From positions 4,030,001 through 4,094,000 of the forward strand of contig NZ_CP072014.1 in NCBI RefSeq assembly GCF_017603825.1: a stretch of DNA of 64,000 nt, read 5' to 3'. Source of the stretch: Arthrobacter crystallopoietes (GTDB lineage Bacteria > Actinomycetota > Actinomycetes > Actinomycetales > Micrococcaceae). Under the pieces are notes generated by a model. The model was not told the origin of the DNA. It worked only from the letters and a program-made list of their open reading frames with translations, and made no database searches. A program made the position numbers and the translations under genes. Of the stretch, positions 33,054 to 43,928 are shown in pieces. How positions within the stretch are numbered: position 1 is the stretch's first letter; each line of letters starts with the position of its first letter.

Positions 33054-33785
33054 ATGCCATCACTTCACGGCGGGGAGAAGGAAAAAGGGCAGGCTGCACT
33101 CCGGCAGCCCCCTGCCGACTGGTTCGTCTTGCTGGCGCGAATCACCGCTGAGATCAGGGAACTGCTGGAGAACCGGCAGATCTGGTTGAGAACGACTGCA
33201 CGTTCTACAGAGCAGGAGACCGACAAGCACTTCCAGGGTGCCGATGGACGGGGCAGCGCTGCAGCTTCACCGGACGGGCAAAGCTGGCTGGATGCGCTCT
33301 ACTACCGCGATGCGGCGCTGGGGATTCGGCGGATGCTCGACGGCGACCGCCGGACCGGCTCCCTCAAGCGGCTCCTGCAGAAGATGGCGGAAGAGCCCAG
33401 GGTGCTGGCCGGTGAGTGGTTCCTCGGCGATGCAACCGGAGAACGCCGTCGTGATTTGGAACTTGCTTTCATGGCAGAAGCAGACACGCTGAAGTTTGGG
33501 CATCTGAACCCGGCCGTGCCGCGCGCGGACCTGGCCGCGCTGAGCGAGAAGACCGCGGGGATCAAGTGCTACGTGGACCAGCACATAACCCATGCCCAGC
33601 TGGATCCGCACTCGGCCATGCCGCCGCCGTCGGACATAGACGCGGCGTTGGATCTGCTGGCCCAGTTGCTCGACAAATACACGTTCCTGCTGCGGCCACC
33701 GCAGGCGAATGGCGTGGCCGCGACTTCAGAACCCGATCAGTCCGGAACCGCCAGGCCTGGCGCTACTGCTGGGCCCAGAGGTTGA
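33054..33785 (+). CDS. Hypothetical protein, possibly HEPN/AbiU2-like
   Basis: A 243-aa soluble, mostly helical protein from ATG 33054 (AGGA 7 nt upstream). It contains LLARITAEIRELLENRQIW, SWLDALYYRDAALGIRRML and KCYVDQHITHAQLDPHSAMP. The last block, with a histidine-rich turn after a helix, is somewhat like AbiU2/HEPN proteins, but I do not regard the assignment as firm. It overlaps the convergent aldo/keto reductase gene by 23 bp. The 236-bp upstream region shows nothing clear. Confidence 0.6.
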   Translation: MPSLHGGEKEKGQAALRQPPADWFVLLARITAEIRELLENRQIWLRTTARSTEQETDKHFQGADGRGSAAASPDGQSWLDALYYRDAALGIRRMLDGDRRTGSLKRLLQKMAEEPRVLAGEWFLGDATGERRRDLELAFMAEADTLKFGHLNPAVPRADLAALSEKTAGIKCYVDQHITHAQLDPHSAMPPPSDIDAALDLLAQLLDKYTFLLRPPQANGVAATSEPDQSGTARPGATAGPRG

Positions 33786-34800
33786 TGCCGGATTCCACCG
33801 CATACTGGTCGATCATGTCGATCTCCTCCAGGGAGAAGTCCAGGTTTTCGACGGCGGCAAGATTATCCTCGAGCTGCTTCACGCTTGAGGCACCGATGAG
33901 CGCCGAGGTGACCTGGCCGCCCTTGCGCTGCTCGCGGAGCACCCAGGCGATGGCGAGCTGCGCAAGGGACTGGCCGCGTCCGGCGGCAATCTGGTTCAGG
34001 GCACGGACCCGCGAAAGCCGATCTTCATTCAGCCAGTCCGCCGCGAAGGACTTGTTCTGTGCAACCCGCGAGTCCTGCGGGATCCCGCCGAGATAGCGGT
34101 CGGTCAGGAGACCCTGCGCCAGCGGGGAGAAAGCGATGGAGCCAAGGCCCTCCTCCTCGAGGACTTCGAGCAGGTTGGGACTGCCATCTTCGACCCAGCG
34201 GTTGAGCATGGAGTAGGACGGCTGGTGGATCAACAGCGGCGTGCCGAGCCCGCGCATGATCCGTGCGGCCTCGCGGGTCTGCTCGGGGGTGTAGGAGGAG
34301 ATGCCGGCATACAGTGCCTTGCCCGAGCGGACGGCCTGGTCAAGAGCGCCCATGGTCTCTTCGAGCGGGGTCTGCGGATCCGGCCGGTGGCTGTAGAAGA
34401 TGTCCACGTAGTCCAGTTCCATCCGCTTGAGGGACTGGTCGAGACTGGAAAGCAAGTACTTCCGCGATCCCCATTCGCCGTACGGGCCGGGCCACATCAG
34501 GTAGCCCGCCTTCGTGGAGATGATGAGTTCGTCGCGGTACGGCAGGAAGTCCTCGCGCATGTGCCGGCCGAAGTTGGTCTCGGCACTGCCGGCGGGCGGG
34601 CCGTAGTTGTTGGCGAGGTCGAAGTGGGTAACACCCAGATCGAAGGCACGGCGCAGGATAGCGCGCTGGGTTTCGAAAGGCTTGTCGTCGCCAAAGTTGT
34701 GCCACAGGCCCAGAGAAACCGCCGGGAGCCGCAGCCCACTGCGTCCTACCCGGCGGTATGGAATCTTCTCGTAGCGGTTGCCCGCAGCCTCAAACGTCAT
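33763..34800 (-). CDS. Aldo/keto reductase (MgrA/YghZ-like, glyceraldehyde-3-phosphate reductase type)
   Basis: A 345-aa TIM-barrel NADPH-dependent reductase. The catalytic tetrad is visible: Asp in HFDLANNYG with the Tyr just after it, Lys in STKAGY and His in YSHRPDP. The WPGPYGEWGSRKYLLSSLDQSL segment and GASSVKQLEDN near the C-terminus mark the YghZ/MgrA branch that reduces L-glyceraldehyde 3-phosphate or methylglyoxal. ATG at 34800 is used. Its 3-prime end overlaps the hypothetical gene at 33054-33785. Confidence 0.9.
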   Translation of the reverse strand: MTFEAAGNRYEKIPYRRVGRSGLRLPAVSLGLWHNFGDDKPFETQRAILRRAFDLGVTHFDLANNYGPPAGSAETNFGRHMREDFLPYRDELIISTKAGYLMWPGPYGEWGSRKYLLSSLDQSLKRMELDYVDIFYSHRPDPQTPLEETMGALDQAVRSGKALYAGISSYTPEQTREAARIMRGLGTPLLIHQPSYSMLNRWVEDGSPNLLEVLEEEGLGSIAFSPLAQGLLTDRYLGGIPQDSRVAQNKSFAADWLNEDRLSRVRALNQIAAGRGQSLAQLAIAWVLREQRKGGQVTSALIGASSVKQLEDNLAAVENLDFSLEEIDMIDQYAVESGINLWAQQ

Positions 34801-34845
34801 TCGTCCATCATGCGTTTACCCCCCGGTCCCTTTCAAATCGAAAAT

Positions 34846-35256
34846 TCAGTGCTTGTCGTCAGAGGACAAGCGATTAAGGGCCAGAGCGCCCACGAGGAGT
34901 CCGAAATCACGCAGGGCGACGTCGAAGTAGCCGGGCACCAACAGCAGGTTGATAATGATGCCGGCGAGCCAGGCAGCTACGACCAGCGAGCCGATCCGCG
35001 GCTTCCATGCCACGAGAATGCCGGCGAGGATTTCTATGACGCCGACTGCATACATGAACGCTTGCGGAGAAACCGGGATGATGTCGGTCGCAATGGGGGC
35101 CAGATAGCTAGTCCAATCGACCATCACGTTGAAGAACTTATCGAGGCCGAAGAGAATCGGCGCGATGGTGAAGACGGTACGCAGCAGCAAAAAGGCCTGG
35201 TGCGTATGGCTGCGCAGACCGGGGCGGTCTGTAAGGCGGGGCTGGTGGGTGACCAT
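34846..35256 (-). CDS. DoxX-family membrane protein
   Basis: A 136-aa protein with four hydrophobic helices: AFLLLRTVFTIAPILFGLDK, AFMYAVGVIEILAGILVAW, IGSLVVAAWLAGIIINLLLV and DFGLLVGALALNRL. This is the DoxX pattern; the family is linked to redox and thiol stress membrane complexes in actinobacteria. ATG at 35256 follows AAAGGAAC. It is divergent from a cysteine-containing regulator, with a nested palindrome between them. Confidence 0.85.
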   Translation of the reverse strand: MVTHQPRLTDRPGLRSHTHQAFLLLRTVFTIAPILFGLDKFFNVMVDWTSYLAPIATDIIPVSPQAFMYAVGVIEILAGILVAWKPRIGSLVVAAWLAGIIINLLLVPGYFDVALRDFGLLVGALALNRLSSDDKH

Positions 35257-35265
35257 GACCGTTCC

Positions 35266-35297
35266 TTTCTAAAAGTAGTAATACTTGACTTTAGAAA
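35266..35297. promoter_or_regulatory. Nested palindrome between doxX-like gene and regulator
   Basis: Outer arms TTTCTAAA and TTTAGAAA (perfect, 8 bp) enclose a second dyad AAGTA-GTAA-TACTT. The site lies 10-41 bp upstream of the DoxX start, in its promoter, and about 50 bp before the regulator. It is a strong candidate operator for the regulator. Confidence 0.65.
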
Positions 35298-35334
35298 GAG
35301 CGGGCTGTTATGTCAATGGTTGTTGTTTTTAGAG

Positions 35335-35340
35335 TAAAAT
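35335..35340 (+). promoter_or_regulatory. Predicted -10 element of leaderless regulator transcript
   Basis: TAAAAT ends 7 nt before the ATG at 35348; the nearby AGG is too close to the ATG to be a normal ribosome-binding site, so a leaderless message is likely. Confidence 0.5.
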
Positions 35341-35347
35341 TGCAGGT

Positions 35348-36019
35348 ATGAAAGCACGCACGGAGTCCGATTCGGTCAGCGCAGTTGCCGCTTTAGCGGA
35401 TTCCTCCCGGCGTGGGGTCTATGAATACATCCTTGAGGCGGAGGGACCGGTCAGCCGGGACGACGTCGCCGGCGCGCTGGGCATGGTGCGCGGCACGGCG
35501 GCCTTCCACCTGGACCGGTTGGCGCGGGAAGAACTGCTGACGGTGAGCTACCGGCGGTTGTCCGGGCGCAGCGGTCCAGGGTCGGGCCGGCCGACCAAAT
35601 TGTATGCTCCGGCGGTCCGAGAGGTCTCGGTCAGCCTGCCGCAACGACACTACGACCTGGCGGCCGAACTTCTTGCGGCCGCCGTCGAGAATTCCCACCG
35701 AACCGGAGCCCCGGTGGACGAGTCGTTGCGGCGGGTGGCCGCCGAGGCGGGTAGTGCCATCGGCGAGGACGCGGACAATCTTGAGCATGCCCTGGAGAAG
35801 TACGGGTTCAAGCCCGAGAGCGAAGCGGACGGCAGCGTCGTCCTGCAAAACTGTCCGTTCCACCGCCTGTCCCAAAGCCACACGGCCACCATCTGCGGGC
35901 TGAACCTGGATCTGTTGTCGGCGGTGACCGGCAAGACCGGGCCTGCCGGCTGCACCGCGGTGCTGGATCCTGCGCCCGGGCGCTGCTGCGTCAGGATCCT
36001 GCCGCCCGATCCCGCCTGA
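35348..36019 (+). CDS. SufR-like helix-turn-helix regulator with C-terminal cysteines
   Basis: A 223-aa regulator. Residues 10-85 form an ArsR-type winged helix (RRGVYEYILEAEGPVSRDDVAGAL, TAAFHLDRLAREELL). The C-terminal part has cysteines at 169, 183, 202, 213 and 214 in the pattern NCPFHRLSQSH...ICGLN...GCTAV...RCCV, close to that of SufR-type [Fe-S] cluster regulators. It may therefore sense iron-sulfur cluster or redox state, which is inference. It is divergent from the DoxX-like gene, its most likely target, across a nested palindrome. Confidence 0.78.
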   Translation: MKARTESDSVSAVAALADSSRRGVYEYILEAEGPVSRDDVAGALGMVRGTAAFHLDRLAREELLTVSYRRLSGRSGPGSGRPTKLYAPAVREVSVSLPQRHYDLAAELLAAAVENSHRTGAPVDESLRRVAAEAGSAIGEDADNLEHALEKYGFKPESEADGSVVLQNCPFHRLSQSHTATICGLNLDLLSAVTGKTGPAGCTAVLDPAPGRCCVRILPPDPA

Positions 36020-36061
36020 ACCCCGCGACTCCGCCCAAGGTCCAGCCGCCAGGTGAGAGCG

Positions 36062-37651
36062 TTAGCCGTCCTGACGGAGTTCCAGCAGCGTCCGCACGGT
36101 TTCGGGCACGGCCCGGCCGAAGTCCGAGGCGGCGACGGGTCCTCCGGCAGCGGCCTCGGTTCCGGCGATCCCATGCACAGCGGCGGCCATGGCAGCCACG
36201 GCCGCCCAATGGTCGGGCTCGGGAAGGCCTGCTTCGGTCAGGCGGTCGCGCTGGACTGTGGCGGCGAGCGCGCCGAGGATCCCGGCGAGCGTGTCCCCGG
36301 AACCTGCCGTTGCCAGCCAGGGCGTGGCGTTGTCCTGGGTAAAGAGAGCACCGGACGGTGAGGAAATGACGGTGGCTGCTCCCTTGAGCAGCACGGTGGC
36401 ACCGGTAAGCCCGGCGGCAAGGCGTGCAAAGTCCGACGGCGATGCCTCCACCTGCTCGCGCGTCACCTCCACGTCCTGCTCGGCAAGAATTCGGACGAGT
36501 TCACCGGCGTGCGGCGTCAGGATCACCTGCGGGCCCAGGTCGGCCGGAAGGCTGTCCAGCGCGCCGGCGTCCGCCACCACCGGCAGTCCGGAAGCGAGCG
36601 CGTCCCGAACGCGGACCTGCTGGTCCCGATCCCCGGTGGCGCCTGGTCCCACCAGCCAGGCCTGCACACGGCTCTCCCCCACGGTGCCCTGGCTGCAAAC
36701 CGCTTCCGGCGTCGAGAGGTTGACCAGGCGGCAGATCTCCTGGGGGCCCAGATAGCGGATCATGCCCACGCCCGTGGCTGCGGCCGCCTGCGTGCACAGC
36801 AGTGCGGCGCCCGGATACTGGGCCGACCCGGCGACGATTCCGAGCACGCCGCGCGTGTACTTGTGGCTGGTTCTCTGCGGTACGGGCCACCAGTCGGCCA
36901 GATCCGCCGGTTCCAGCCGCCGAAGTTCCGGCACCGGGAGAAGCGGACCGAGGCCGATGTCTACGGTCAGCACCCTGCCTGCAACCTCTGCGGCGGGATC
37001 GGTGAGCAGTCCGGCTTTGGCTCCACCGAAAGTCACGGTGAGGTCGGCCGGCAGGACGGGCCCGAAGACTTCCCCGGTATCGGCAGAGACTCCGCTGGGC
37101 AGGTCGCAGGCGATGGTCAGGGCCGGGGTTCCCCGCGCGATGATGTTCTCCACCAGATCCTTGCCCGGGCTGCGCAAACCGCCCGAGGCTCCGGTTCCGA
37201 GAATCCCGTCGATCAGCACATCCGCACGGGAGCAGCTGGCTGCGGCTTCGTCGGGCGTGACGAAAGGACCGGCTGCCGCGGCGGCGGAATCGTCACCACC
37301 CGCGCCCGTACCGGCACCACCAGCGGCCAGCCGCAGCACAGTCCCGCCGGCCTTCTCAAACACGGCCAACGCCTGCGGGTGGCTGCGCGCCGAGGTGAGG
37401 ACCGCCGTCGTACTCATTCCCCTGCGCGCGAGGGTGGCGGCGGCGAAGAGCGCGTCTCCCCCGTTGTTGCCGCTGCCGGCGATCACTGCCAGCCGCGCGC
37501 CGTAGATCCGTCCGCGGTTTTCCCGCACTGCACGGACCACGGCGTTGGCCAGCCCCTGGGCGGCGGTGGCCATGAGCCGGTCGCCGTGCCCGGCGTCGAG
37601 CAGCGGTTGCTCGGCGGCGCGGATCTGGCGACCGGTCCAGGCGCTGATCAT
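36062..37651 (-). CDS. nnr: Bifunctional NAD(P)H-hydrate epimerase/dehydratase
   Basis: Repairs NAD(P)H hydrates. The 529-aa protein joins an N-terminal epimerase (VIAGSGNNGGDALFAAATLA, CDLPSGVSADTG) to a C-terminal ADP/ATP-dependent dehydratase (GVLGIVAGSAQYPGAALL, VLLKGAATVISSP, TAGSGDTLAGILGAL). ATG 37651 begins MISAWTGRQIRAAE and lies 5 nt beyond the treZ stop; upstream frame codons are inside treZ. It is the last gene of the tre transcription unit. In many Micrococcaceae this gene lies near acpS and alr, so here it appears to have been regrouped with the trehalose genes. Confidence 0.95.
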   Translation of the reverse strand: MISAWTGRQIRAAEQPLLDAGHGDRLMATAAQGLANAVVRAVRENRGRIYGARLAVIAGSGNNGGDALFAAATLARRGMSTTAVLTSARSHPQALAVFEKAGGTVLRLAAGGAGTGAGGDDSAAAAAGPFVTPDEAAASCSRADVLIDGILGTGASGGLRSPGKDLVENIIARGTPALTIACDLPSGVSADTGEVFGPVLPADLTVTFGGAKAGLLTDPAAEVAGRVLTVDIGLGPLLPVPELRRLEPADLADWWPVPQRTSHKYTRGVLGIVAGSAQYPGAALLCTQAAAATGVGMIRYLGPQEICRLVNLSTPEAVCSQGTVGESRVQAWLVGPGATGDRDQQVRVRDALASGLPVVADAGALDSLPADLGPQVILTPHAGELVRILAEQDVEVTREQVEASPSDFARLAAGLTGATVLLKGAATVISSPSGALFTQDNATPWLATAGSGDTLAGILGALAATVQRDRLTEAGLPEPDHWAAVAAMAAAVHGIAGTEAAAGGPVAASDFGRAVPETVRTLLELRQDG

Positions 37652-37656
37652 GCCCC

Positions 37657-39417
37657 TTAGCCCTGCCCCCGGATGATGGCGGCGGAGTTGGCCGGCAGCG
37701 TCAGCACACCGTCCAGCTTCGCTTCGTCTTCCGTGGCCAGCAGCAACCGGCCGGTGCCCGCATCCACGGTGCAGGTCCGGTCCGCGAAGTTCAAGCACAC
37801 GCTGATCCGGCCGCGGCGCAGAATGAACCAGCCGTGATCCTGGTCGAACTCCACCTGGACGGAAGCGAAATCCGGGTCCGTGAGTTCCGGGGTCTGCCGG
37901 CGCAGCGCAATCAGGTCCTTGTACAGCGCCAGCAGCCGCGCGTGGTCCCCGCGCTCCGGCTCGGACCAGTCCAGCTTGGAGTTGGTGAAGGTGGTCTCGG
38001 CCTGCGGGTCCGGCACGAGGTCCGGATCCCAGCCCATCCGCTCGAACTCCCGGAGCCGGCCGGCCGACGTGGCCTCGCCCAGTTCCGGCTCCGGGTGGGA
38101 GGTGAAGAACTGCCAGGGGGTGGACGCGGCGAACTCCTCGCCCATAAAGAGCATGGGCGTGAACGGCGACGTCAGGTTCAGCACGGCAGCCATCGCCAGC
38201 CGACCATAGCCCAGTGTGGAGGACAGCCTGTCCCCCGCGGCGCGGTTGCCAATCTGGTCGTGGTTCTGCGTGCAGACCACCAGCTGGCGCGCTTTCACCC
38301 GTTCCTTGTTGATCGGCCGGCCGTGGTGCCGGTGCCGGAAGGAGGAGTACGTGCCGTTGTGGAAGAAGCCCTCCGTGAGCACCTTCGCCAGCACATCCAG
38401 GCCCTCGAAGTCCGCGTAGTAGCCGGCGGTTTCGCCCGTCAGGTTCACATGGACGGCATGGTGGAAATCATCGCTCCACTGGCCGGTGAGCCCGTACCCG
38501 TTCACAGCCCGGGACTCCAGCAGCCGCGGATTGTTAAGATCCGATTCCGCGATCAGGAACAACGGCTTGTCCAGCTCCCGGGAACATTCATCCGTGGCGG
38601 CCGAGAACTCCTCGAGGATGTGGACGGCGCGCTCGTCCTGCAGCGCGTGGACGGCATCCAGCCGCAGCCCGTCCACGTGGTAGTCGCGGAACCACATCAG
38701 CACGTTGTCCAGGATGTAGCGGCGGACCTCGTCCGAATCCGGGCCGTCCAGGTTCACCGAGTCACCCCAGCTGTTGCCCCCGGCAGCGCTCAGGTAAGGG
38801 CCGAAGCGCGGCAAGTAGTTCCCGCTGGGACCCAGATGGTTGTAGACCACGTCCTGGATCACGCCGATGCCGTGGCGGTGCGCGGCGTCCACGAACCGCT
38901 GGTAGGCCGCGGGACCGCCGTAGGTTTCCTGCACCGCGTACCAGTGCACGCCGTCGTAGCCCCAGTTGTGCGTGCCGTTGAACGCATTGACCGGCAGCAG
39001 TTCCACGAAGTCGATGCCGAGTCCGGCGAGATAGTCCAGCTTGGCAGCGGCGGCATCCAGCGTCCCCTCGGGAGTGAAGGTGCCCAGGTGCAGCTCGTAG
39101 ATCACGCCGCCGTTCAGTCCCGGTGACTGCCAGCCGCCGTCCGCCCACTGGTGGGCATCGGCGTCGAACCTGCGGGACAGCCCGTGCACGCCGTCCGGCT
39201 GGCGGCGCGACCGCGGATCCGGCAGCGGCGTGGTTTCGCCGTCCAGCAGGTAGCCGTAGTCCGTCTCCCCCGCCGGAACAGCCGCCGGGTCGGCCAGCGT
39301 CCACCAGCCGTCCTGGCTCTGCTCCATGGACAGCAGTTGTCCGGCGGCCTTCAGCTCGACGGTCTTGGCCAGCGGAGCCCAGACGTCAAAGCGTGCCGGG
39401 GCAAATCCGTTACTCAC
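37657..39417 (-). CDS. treZ: Malto-oligosyltrehalose trehalohydrolase
   Basis: Releases trehalose from maltooligosyl-trehalose made by TreY. The 586-aa GH13 enzyme has a CBM48-like N-terminal domain ([13 protein letters not shown]), the family block [22 protein letters not shown], the catalytic region [12 protein letters not shown] (nucleophile Asp), [11 protein letters not shown] (acid Glu) and [16 protein letters not shown]. The GTG start at 39417 overlaps the TGA of treY, so translation is coupled. Confidence 0.97.
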   Translation of the reverse strand: MSNGFAPARFDVWAPLAKTVELKAAGQLLSMEQSQDGWWTLADPAAVPAGETDYGYLLDGETTPLPDPRSRRQPDGVHGLSRRFDADAHQWADGGWQSPGLNGGVIYELHLGTFTPEGTLDAAAAKLDYLAGLGIDFVELLPVNAFNGTHNWGYDGVHWYAVQETYGGPAAYQRFVDAAHRHGIGVIQDVVYNHLGPSGNYLPRFGPYLSAAGGNSWGDSVNLDGPDSDEVRRYILDNVLMWFRDYHVDGLRLDAVHALQDERAVHILEEFSAATDECSRELDKPLFLIAESDLNNPRLLESRAVNGYGLTGQWSDDFHHAVHVNLTGETAGYYADFEGLDVLAKVLTEGFFHNGTYSSFRHRHHGRPINKERVKARQLVVCTQNHDQIGNRAAGDRLSSTLGYGRLAMAAVLNLTSPFTPMLFMGEEFAASTPWQFFTSHPEPELGEATSAGRLREFERMGWDPDLVPDPQAETTFTNSKLDWSEPERGDHARLLALYKDLIALRRQTPELTDPDFASVQVEFDQDHGWFILRRGRISVCLNFADRTCTVDAGTGRLLLATEDEAKLDGVLTLPANSAAIIRGQG

Positions 39418-41717
39418 TGTTCTTCCTCCTTGACCAGCAGGGCCACGGGCAGGCCGGCGAAAACGTCACCAACCGGGAGCGACCCGGTGCTGCTGAAGAC
39501 CAGCCCGGTCAGCACGTCCTGGTAACGTCCGGCCGGAATGACGACGGCGGTGTCCCGCCATCCGCCGCCGCTTTGCAGTCCCAGCGGCAAACGGGTGACC
39601 AGCGTGATGGCTCCGCCGCGGTCGAAACCGAAGACATGCTCCGCTGCGGCGCCCTCGGCGTTGACGGCTTCGTAACCAATGAACAGATCCGGCCGGTCGC
39701 GGCGCAGCCGCAGAGCCCGGGCCACCACCAGCATCTTAGCCTGCGCGCCCTCGTCGATGACCGGAACCGTCCCCTCGCCGAGCCGGGCGAGGGCCTTGTG
39801 CCGGGCGTCGAAATCCACCGGCCGCCGGTTGTCCGGATCCACCAGCGAATGGTCCCAGAACTCGGTGCCTTGGTAGACATCGGGAACACCGGGCATGGTC
39901 AGCTGCACCAGCTTGGCCGAGAGCGAATTGGTCCAGCCGGGCAGCTTGGTCTCTTCCGCCAGCGTGCTCAGGATCCGGTTGACTTCAGGGTTGTCGAACG
40001 CGGCATCCACGGCGGCATGCAGCTGTTCTTCGAACTGCTCGTTCGGGTCCAGCCAGGAGGTGCTGTTTCCTGCTTCCCGCGCCGCCTTCTCCGCGTAGGC
40101 GTGGGCGCGCTTGCGGCTGAACGGCCACGCGCCCAAGGCAGCCTGCCACAGCAGGTCCGCGAACGGCACGTCACCCAGCGGCGCGGCCGCATCCAGCTCC
40201 GCGAACTTCCCGGACCACGCGCCGGCCATCTCGGAGAGGACGCTGATCCTCGCTCGGGTGTCCTCGCTGCGCTTGGTGTCGTGTGTGCTCAGCGCGGTCA
40301 TGGCCAACGGTTGTTCCAGCTGCCGGCGGACCAGCTTGGTCTGCAGGTCGAACGGCTCGATGGCAAAGATGGACGGGTCCGCGCCAACCTCGTTCAGCGA
40401 GGTCAGCCGCGAGTAGCGGTAGAACGCAGTGTCCTCCACTCCCTTGGCCATCACCATGCCCGAGGTCTGCTGGAACCGGACGGCCAGCGCCGTCAGCTCT
40501 CCTTCAGGGTTCAACAGCGGCTGCAGTGCGACGATCGTTTCGGCCAGATCCGGGCGACGGACCTGCGCGGCGATCACCGCTTCCTCCAGATACTCCGCGC
40601 CCTGCGGCAGGTAGCTGCGGTAGACCGGGAAACAGGCCAGCAGTTCGGCGAGCGCATCTGCGGCAATGTCCTGCTCCAGGTCCGCCTCGGCCGGGATGAG
40701 CCGGGTCAACCGGAGCACCTCGGAGCGCAGGATACCGTCCGCAATAGCACGCTTGGTGTCGTGGATCATGTGCCGGTAGGGTTCCACGGGCGCCACATCG
40801 GTCAGCTGTTCCCGGCCCTCCGGGTCGACGAACAGCCGGTCCACGTCCGCCAGCGCGTCATATCCGGTGGTGCCGTGGCAGAACCAACCCGAAGGCAGGC
40901 TCTCCCCCGGTTCCAGGATCTTCTCCACCAGCACATACGCCCCGCCGGTCAGCTCGTGCAGCTGGCGCAGGTAACCGCCAGGATCCGCCAGACCATCCGG
41001 GTGGTCGATGCGCAGCCCGTCCACGAGCCCCTCGGTGAACCAGCGCCGAATTTCGGCGTGCGATTCCTCGAACACCCATGGCACTTCCACGCGCACTCCG
41101 GCCAGCGAGTTCACGCCGAAGAACCGGCGGTAGTTCAGTTCGCTGTCCGCCCGGCGCCAGTTCACCAACTGGTAGTGCTGCCGCTCATGAACGGTGCGGG
41201 CATCCGCGCCGTCATCGGCCGTTCCGGCTGCCACGGGGAAGCGGTTCTCGTAGTAGCGCAGCTCGCCGTCCACTAGCTCCAACGCGTCCAGTTCTGCGCC
41301 GCCGTCGCCGAGGACCGGCAGCCGAAGCTTCCCGTCCGCGGCGTCCCAGTCGACGTCGAACGCCTCCGCATAGCGCGATCCGCGCCCCTCGGCCAGCAGC
41401 GACCACCACCAGCGGTTGTTCACCGGCGTGGCCACGCCCATGTGGTTGGGCACGATGTCCACCAGCACGCCCATCCCGGCGGCGTGCGCGGCCTCGGAGA
41501 GCGCCTTCAGCCCCTCGGCTCCGCCGCGCGCCGGGTCCACCGCGGTGAAGTCGACGACGTCGTAGCCGTGGTCCGAGCCGGGCTCGGCGGTGAGGATCGG
41601 CGAGAGGTACACCCAGTCAGCCCCGAGCTCGCGCAGGTACGGCACCAGCCGCGCCGCGTCGAACAGGTTGAAGGACTCACGGATCTGCAGCCGGTAGGTG
41701 GAGAGCGGGGTTTTCAT
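39414..41717 (-). CDS. treY: Malto-oligosyltrehalose synthase
   Basis: Rearranges the reducing-end glucose of maltodextrins into a trehalose unit. The 767-aa GH13 protein begins [22 protein letters not shown], includes [20 protein letters not shown], the catalytic segment [13 protein letters not shown], and [15 protein letters not shown] near the C-terminus, all TreY-specific. The ATG overlaps the TGA of treX, and the TGA overlaps the GTG of treZ, so the three genes are tightly coupled. Confidence 0.97.
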   Translation of the reverse strand: MKTPLSTYRLQIRESFNLFDAARLVPYLRELGADWVYLSPILTAEPGSDHGYDVVDFTAVDPARGGAEGLKALSEAAHAAGMGVLVDIVPNHMGVATPVNNRWWWSLLAEGRGSRYAEAFDVDWDAADGKLRLPVLGDGGAELDALELVDGELRYYENRFPVAAGTADDGADARTVHERQHYQLVNWRRADSELNYRRFFGVNSLAGVRVEVPWVFEESHAEIRRWFTEGLVDGLRIDHPDGLADPGGYLRQLHELTGGAYVLVEKILEPGESLPSGWFCHGTTGYDALADVDRLFVDPEGREQLTDVAPVEPYRHMIHDTKRAIADGILRSEVLRLTRLIPAEADLEQDIAADALAELLACFPVYRSYLPQGAEYLEEAVIAAQVRRPDLAETIVALQPLLNPEGELTALAVRFQQTSGMVMAKGVEDTAFYRYSRLTSLNEVGADPSIFAIEPFDLQTKLVRRQLEQPLAMTALSTHDTKRSEDTRARISVLSEMAGAWSGKFAELDAAAPLGDVPFADLLWQAALGAWPFSRKRAHAYAEKAAREAGNSTSWLDPNEQFEEQLHAAVDAAFDNPEVNRILSTLAEETKLPGWTNSLSAKLVQLTMPGVPDVYQGTEFWDHSLVDPDNRRPVDFDARHKALARLGEGTVPVIDEGAQAKMLVVARALRLRRDRPDLFIGYEAVNAEGAAAEHVFGFDRGGAITLVTRLPLGLQSGGGWRDTAVVIPAGRYQDVLTGLVFSSTGSLPVGDVFAGLPVALLVKEEEQ

Positions 41718-43903
41718 GCGGATCCCTTGCCGGTGCCCTTGGCGTCAGCCATCGCTGCCAGAGACGCTGCCACGGAGTGGTCAGGCTCTTCGGCCGGCGG
41801 CGTGTAGGCCCGCAGCACCACCATCGCCTTGGCCTGCACGGTCATGGGCTTCCCGGCCGCGATCGGTTCGGAATCAGCGTATTTGCCGGCGGTGTCAATC
41901 ACCTGGTCCCACTTGGCCGCGTACTCCTTGGGCGGCAGGACGAACTCCACGTCGTTGTCGTCCGCGTTGAAGTAGATCAGGAAGTTCTCGTCCGTGATCC
42001 GCTGCCCGCGCTCGTCCCGGCCCGGGATACCCTGGCCGTTAAGGAAGACGCCGATGCACCGGCCCAGCGCCGCATCCCAGTCCTCGGGCTCCATCAGGGT
42101 GCCGTCCGCGGTCAGCCAGACAATGTCCGGCAGCGCCTCGCCTTCGCCCCGGCGCACCGGCCGTCCGTCAAAGAAGCGACGTCGACGGAACGTGGGGTGT
42201 TCGGTGCGCAGCTTGTTGACCGCAGCGACGAACTCGAGCAGCGGCTGGTCCACCTTGTCCCAGTCAACCCAGGACAGCTCGGAATCCTGGCAGTACACGT
42301 TGTTGTTGCCCTGCTGGGTGCGGCCCAGCTCGTCGCCGTGCGCGATCATCGGCACGCCCTGGCTCAGCAGCAGGGTGGCCAGGAAATTCCGCTGCTGACG
42401 GGCGCGCAGGCCCTGCACCTTCGAGTCGTCCGTCTCCCCCTCCACGCCGCAGTTCCACGAGCGGTTGTGCGATTCCCCGTCGTTATTGTCTTCGCCGTTG
42501 GCCTCATTGTGCTTCTCGTTGTAGGAGACCAGGTCCCGCAGCGTGAAGCCGTCATGGGCGGTGACGAAGTTGATCGAGGCCACGGGGCGGCGGCCGGAAC
42601 TCTCGTACAGGTCCGCCGAACCGGTGATGCGCGAGGCAAACTCGCCCAAGGTGGAAGGTTCGCCGCGCCAGAAGTCCCGGACGGTGTCCCGGTAGAGCCC
42701 GTTCCATTCCGTCCACAGCGGCGGGAAGTTGCCCACCTGGTAGCCGCCGGGGCCAACGTCCCACGGTTCGGCGATGAGCTTGCTCTGCGAAACCACCGGG
42801 TCCTGCTGGCAGAGTTCGAAGAAGGTGGACAGCCGGTCCACATCGTAGAACTCGCGCGCCAGCGTGGAGGCCAGGTCGAAGCGGAAACCGTCCACGTGCA
42901 TCTCCGTGGCCCAGTACCGCAGCGAGTCCATCAGCAGCTGCAGCGAGTGCGGGTGGCGCACGTTGAGCGAGTTTCCGGTGCCGGTGTAGTCCATGTAGTA
43001 CTGCTTCTCATCTTCCATGAGGCGGTAGTACGCGGAGTTGTCGATGCCCCGGAAGGACAGCGTGGGGCCCATGTGGTTACCCTCGGCGGTGTGGTTGTAG
43101 ACCACGTCCAGGATGACCTCGATGCCGGCCAGATGCAGCTCGCGCACCATCGCCTTGAACTCCTGGACCTGCTGCCCGGCGTCCCCGGTGGAGCAGTAGG
43201 TGTTCTGCGGGGCGAAGAAGCCGATGGTGTTGTAGCCCCAGTAGTTGGAGAGCCCCTTCTCCTGCAGCGTGCTGTCATTGACGAACTGGTGCACCGGCAT
43301 CAGCTCGATGGCTGTGACGCCCAGCTTCTGCAGGTGCGCGATCACCGACGGATGCGCAATGGCGGCGTAGGTTCCGCGCTGCTCCTCGGGGATGTCCGGG
43401 TGCAGCTGGGTCAGGCCCTTCACATGCGCCTCGTAAATGACCGAACGGTGGTACGGAATACGTGGCTTGCGGTCCCCGTCCCAGTCAAAGAACGGGCTGA
43501 CCACCACGCCCATCATCATGTGCGCGGCGGAGTCCTCGTCGTTGCGCGAGTTCTCGTCGCCGAAGTTGTAGCCGAACAACGACTGGTCCCAGTCGATCTC
43601 CCCGTGCACGGCCTTGGCGTACGGGTCCAGCAGCAGCTTGTTGACATTGCAGCGCAGCCCGTTCGCCGGCTCATACGGTCCGTCAACGCGAAAACCGTAC
43701 TTCTGGCCCGGCAAAACATGCGGGAGGTAGCAATGCCAGACGTAGCCGTCCACATCCTTAAGTTCAACCCTGGTTTCCTCGCCGTCGTCGTCAAACAGGC
43801 AGAGGTAAACACGCTCGCCTGCTTCACTGAACAGGGCAAAGTTAGTTCCATTGCCGTCGTAGGTGGCACCCAGCGGATAGGCTTCTCCGGGCCAAACTTC
43901 CAT
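41714..43903 (-). CDS. treX: Glycogen debranching enzyme (TreX/GlgX)
   Basis: Hydrolyses alpha-1,6 branches of glycogen to give linear maltodextrin for TreY. The 729-aa isoamylase-type GH13 enzyme starts [20 protein letters not shown], has a CBM48 domain, [35 protein letters not shown] (nucleophile region) and [20 protein letters not shown] (acid region). ATG 43903 follows AGGAG at a good distance. First gene of the treX-treY-treZ-nnr unit. Confidence 0.95.
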   Translation of the reverse strand: MEVWPGEAYPLGATYDGNGTNFALFSEAGERVYLCLFDDDGEETRVELKDVDGYVWHCYLPHVLPGQKYGFRVDGPYEPANGLRCNVNKLLLDPYAKAVHGEIDWDQSLFGYNFGDENSRNDEDSAAHMMMGVVVSPFFDWDGDRKPRIPYHRSVIYEAHVKGLTQLHPDIPEEQRGTYAAIAHPSVIAHLQKLGVTAIELMPVHQFVNDSTLQEKGLSNYWGYNTIGFFAPQNTYCSTGDAGQQVQEFKAMVRELHLAGIEVILDVVYNHTAEGNHMGPTLSFRGIDNSAYYRLMEDEKQYYMDYTGTGNSLNVRHPHSLQLLMDSLRYWATEMHVDGFRFDLASTLAREFYDVDRLSTFFELCQQDPVVSQSKLIAEPWDVGPGGYQVGNFPPLWTEWNGLYRDTVRDFWRGEPSTLGEFASRITGSADLYESSGRRPVASINFVTAHDGFTLRDLVSYNEKHNEANGEDNNDGESHNRSWNCGVEGETDDSKVQGLRARQQRNFLATLLLSQGVPMIAHGDELGRTQQGNNNVYCQDSELSWVDWDKVDQPLLEFVAAVNKLRTEHPTFRRRRFFDGRPVRRGEGEALPDIVWLTADGTLMEPEDWDAALGRCIGVFLNGQGIPGRDERGQRITDENFLIYFNADDNDVEFVLPPKEYAAKWDQVIDTAGKYADSEPIAAGKPMTVQAKAMVVLRAYTPPAEEPDHSVAASLAAMADAKGTGKGSA

Positions 43904-43928
43904 GTACTGCTCCTGACATTAGACGCTT

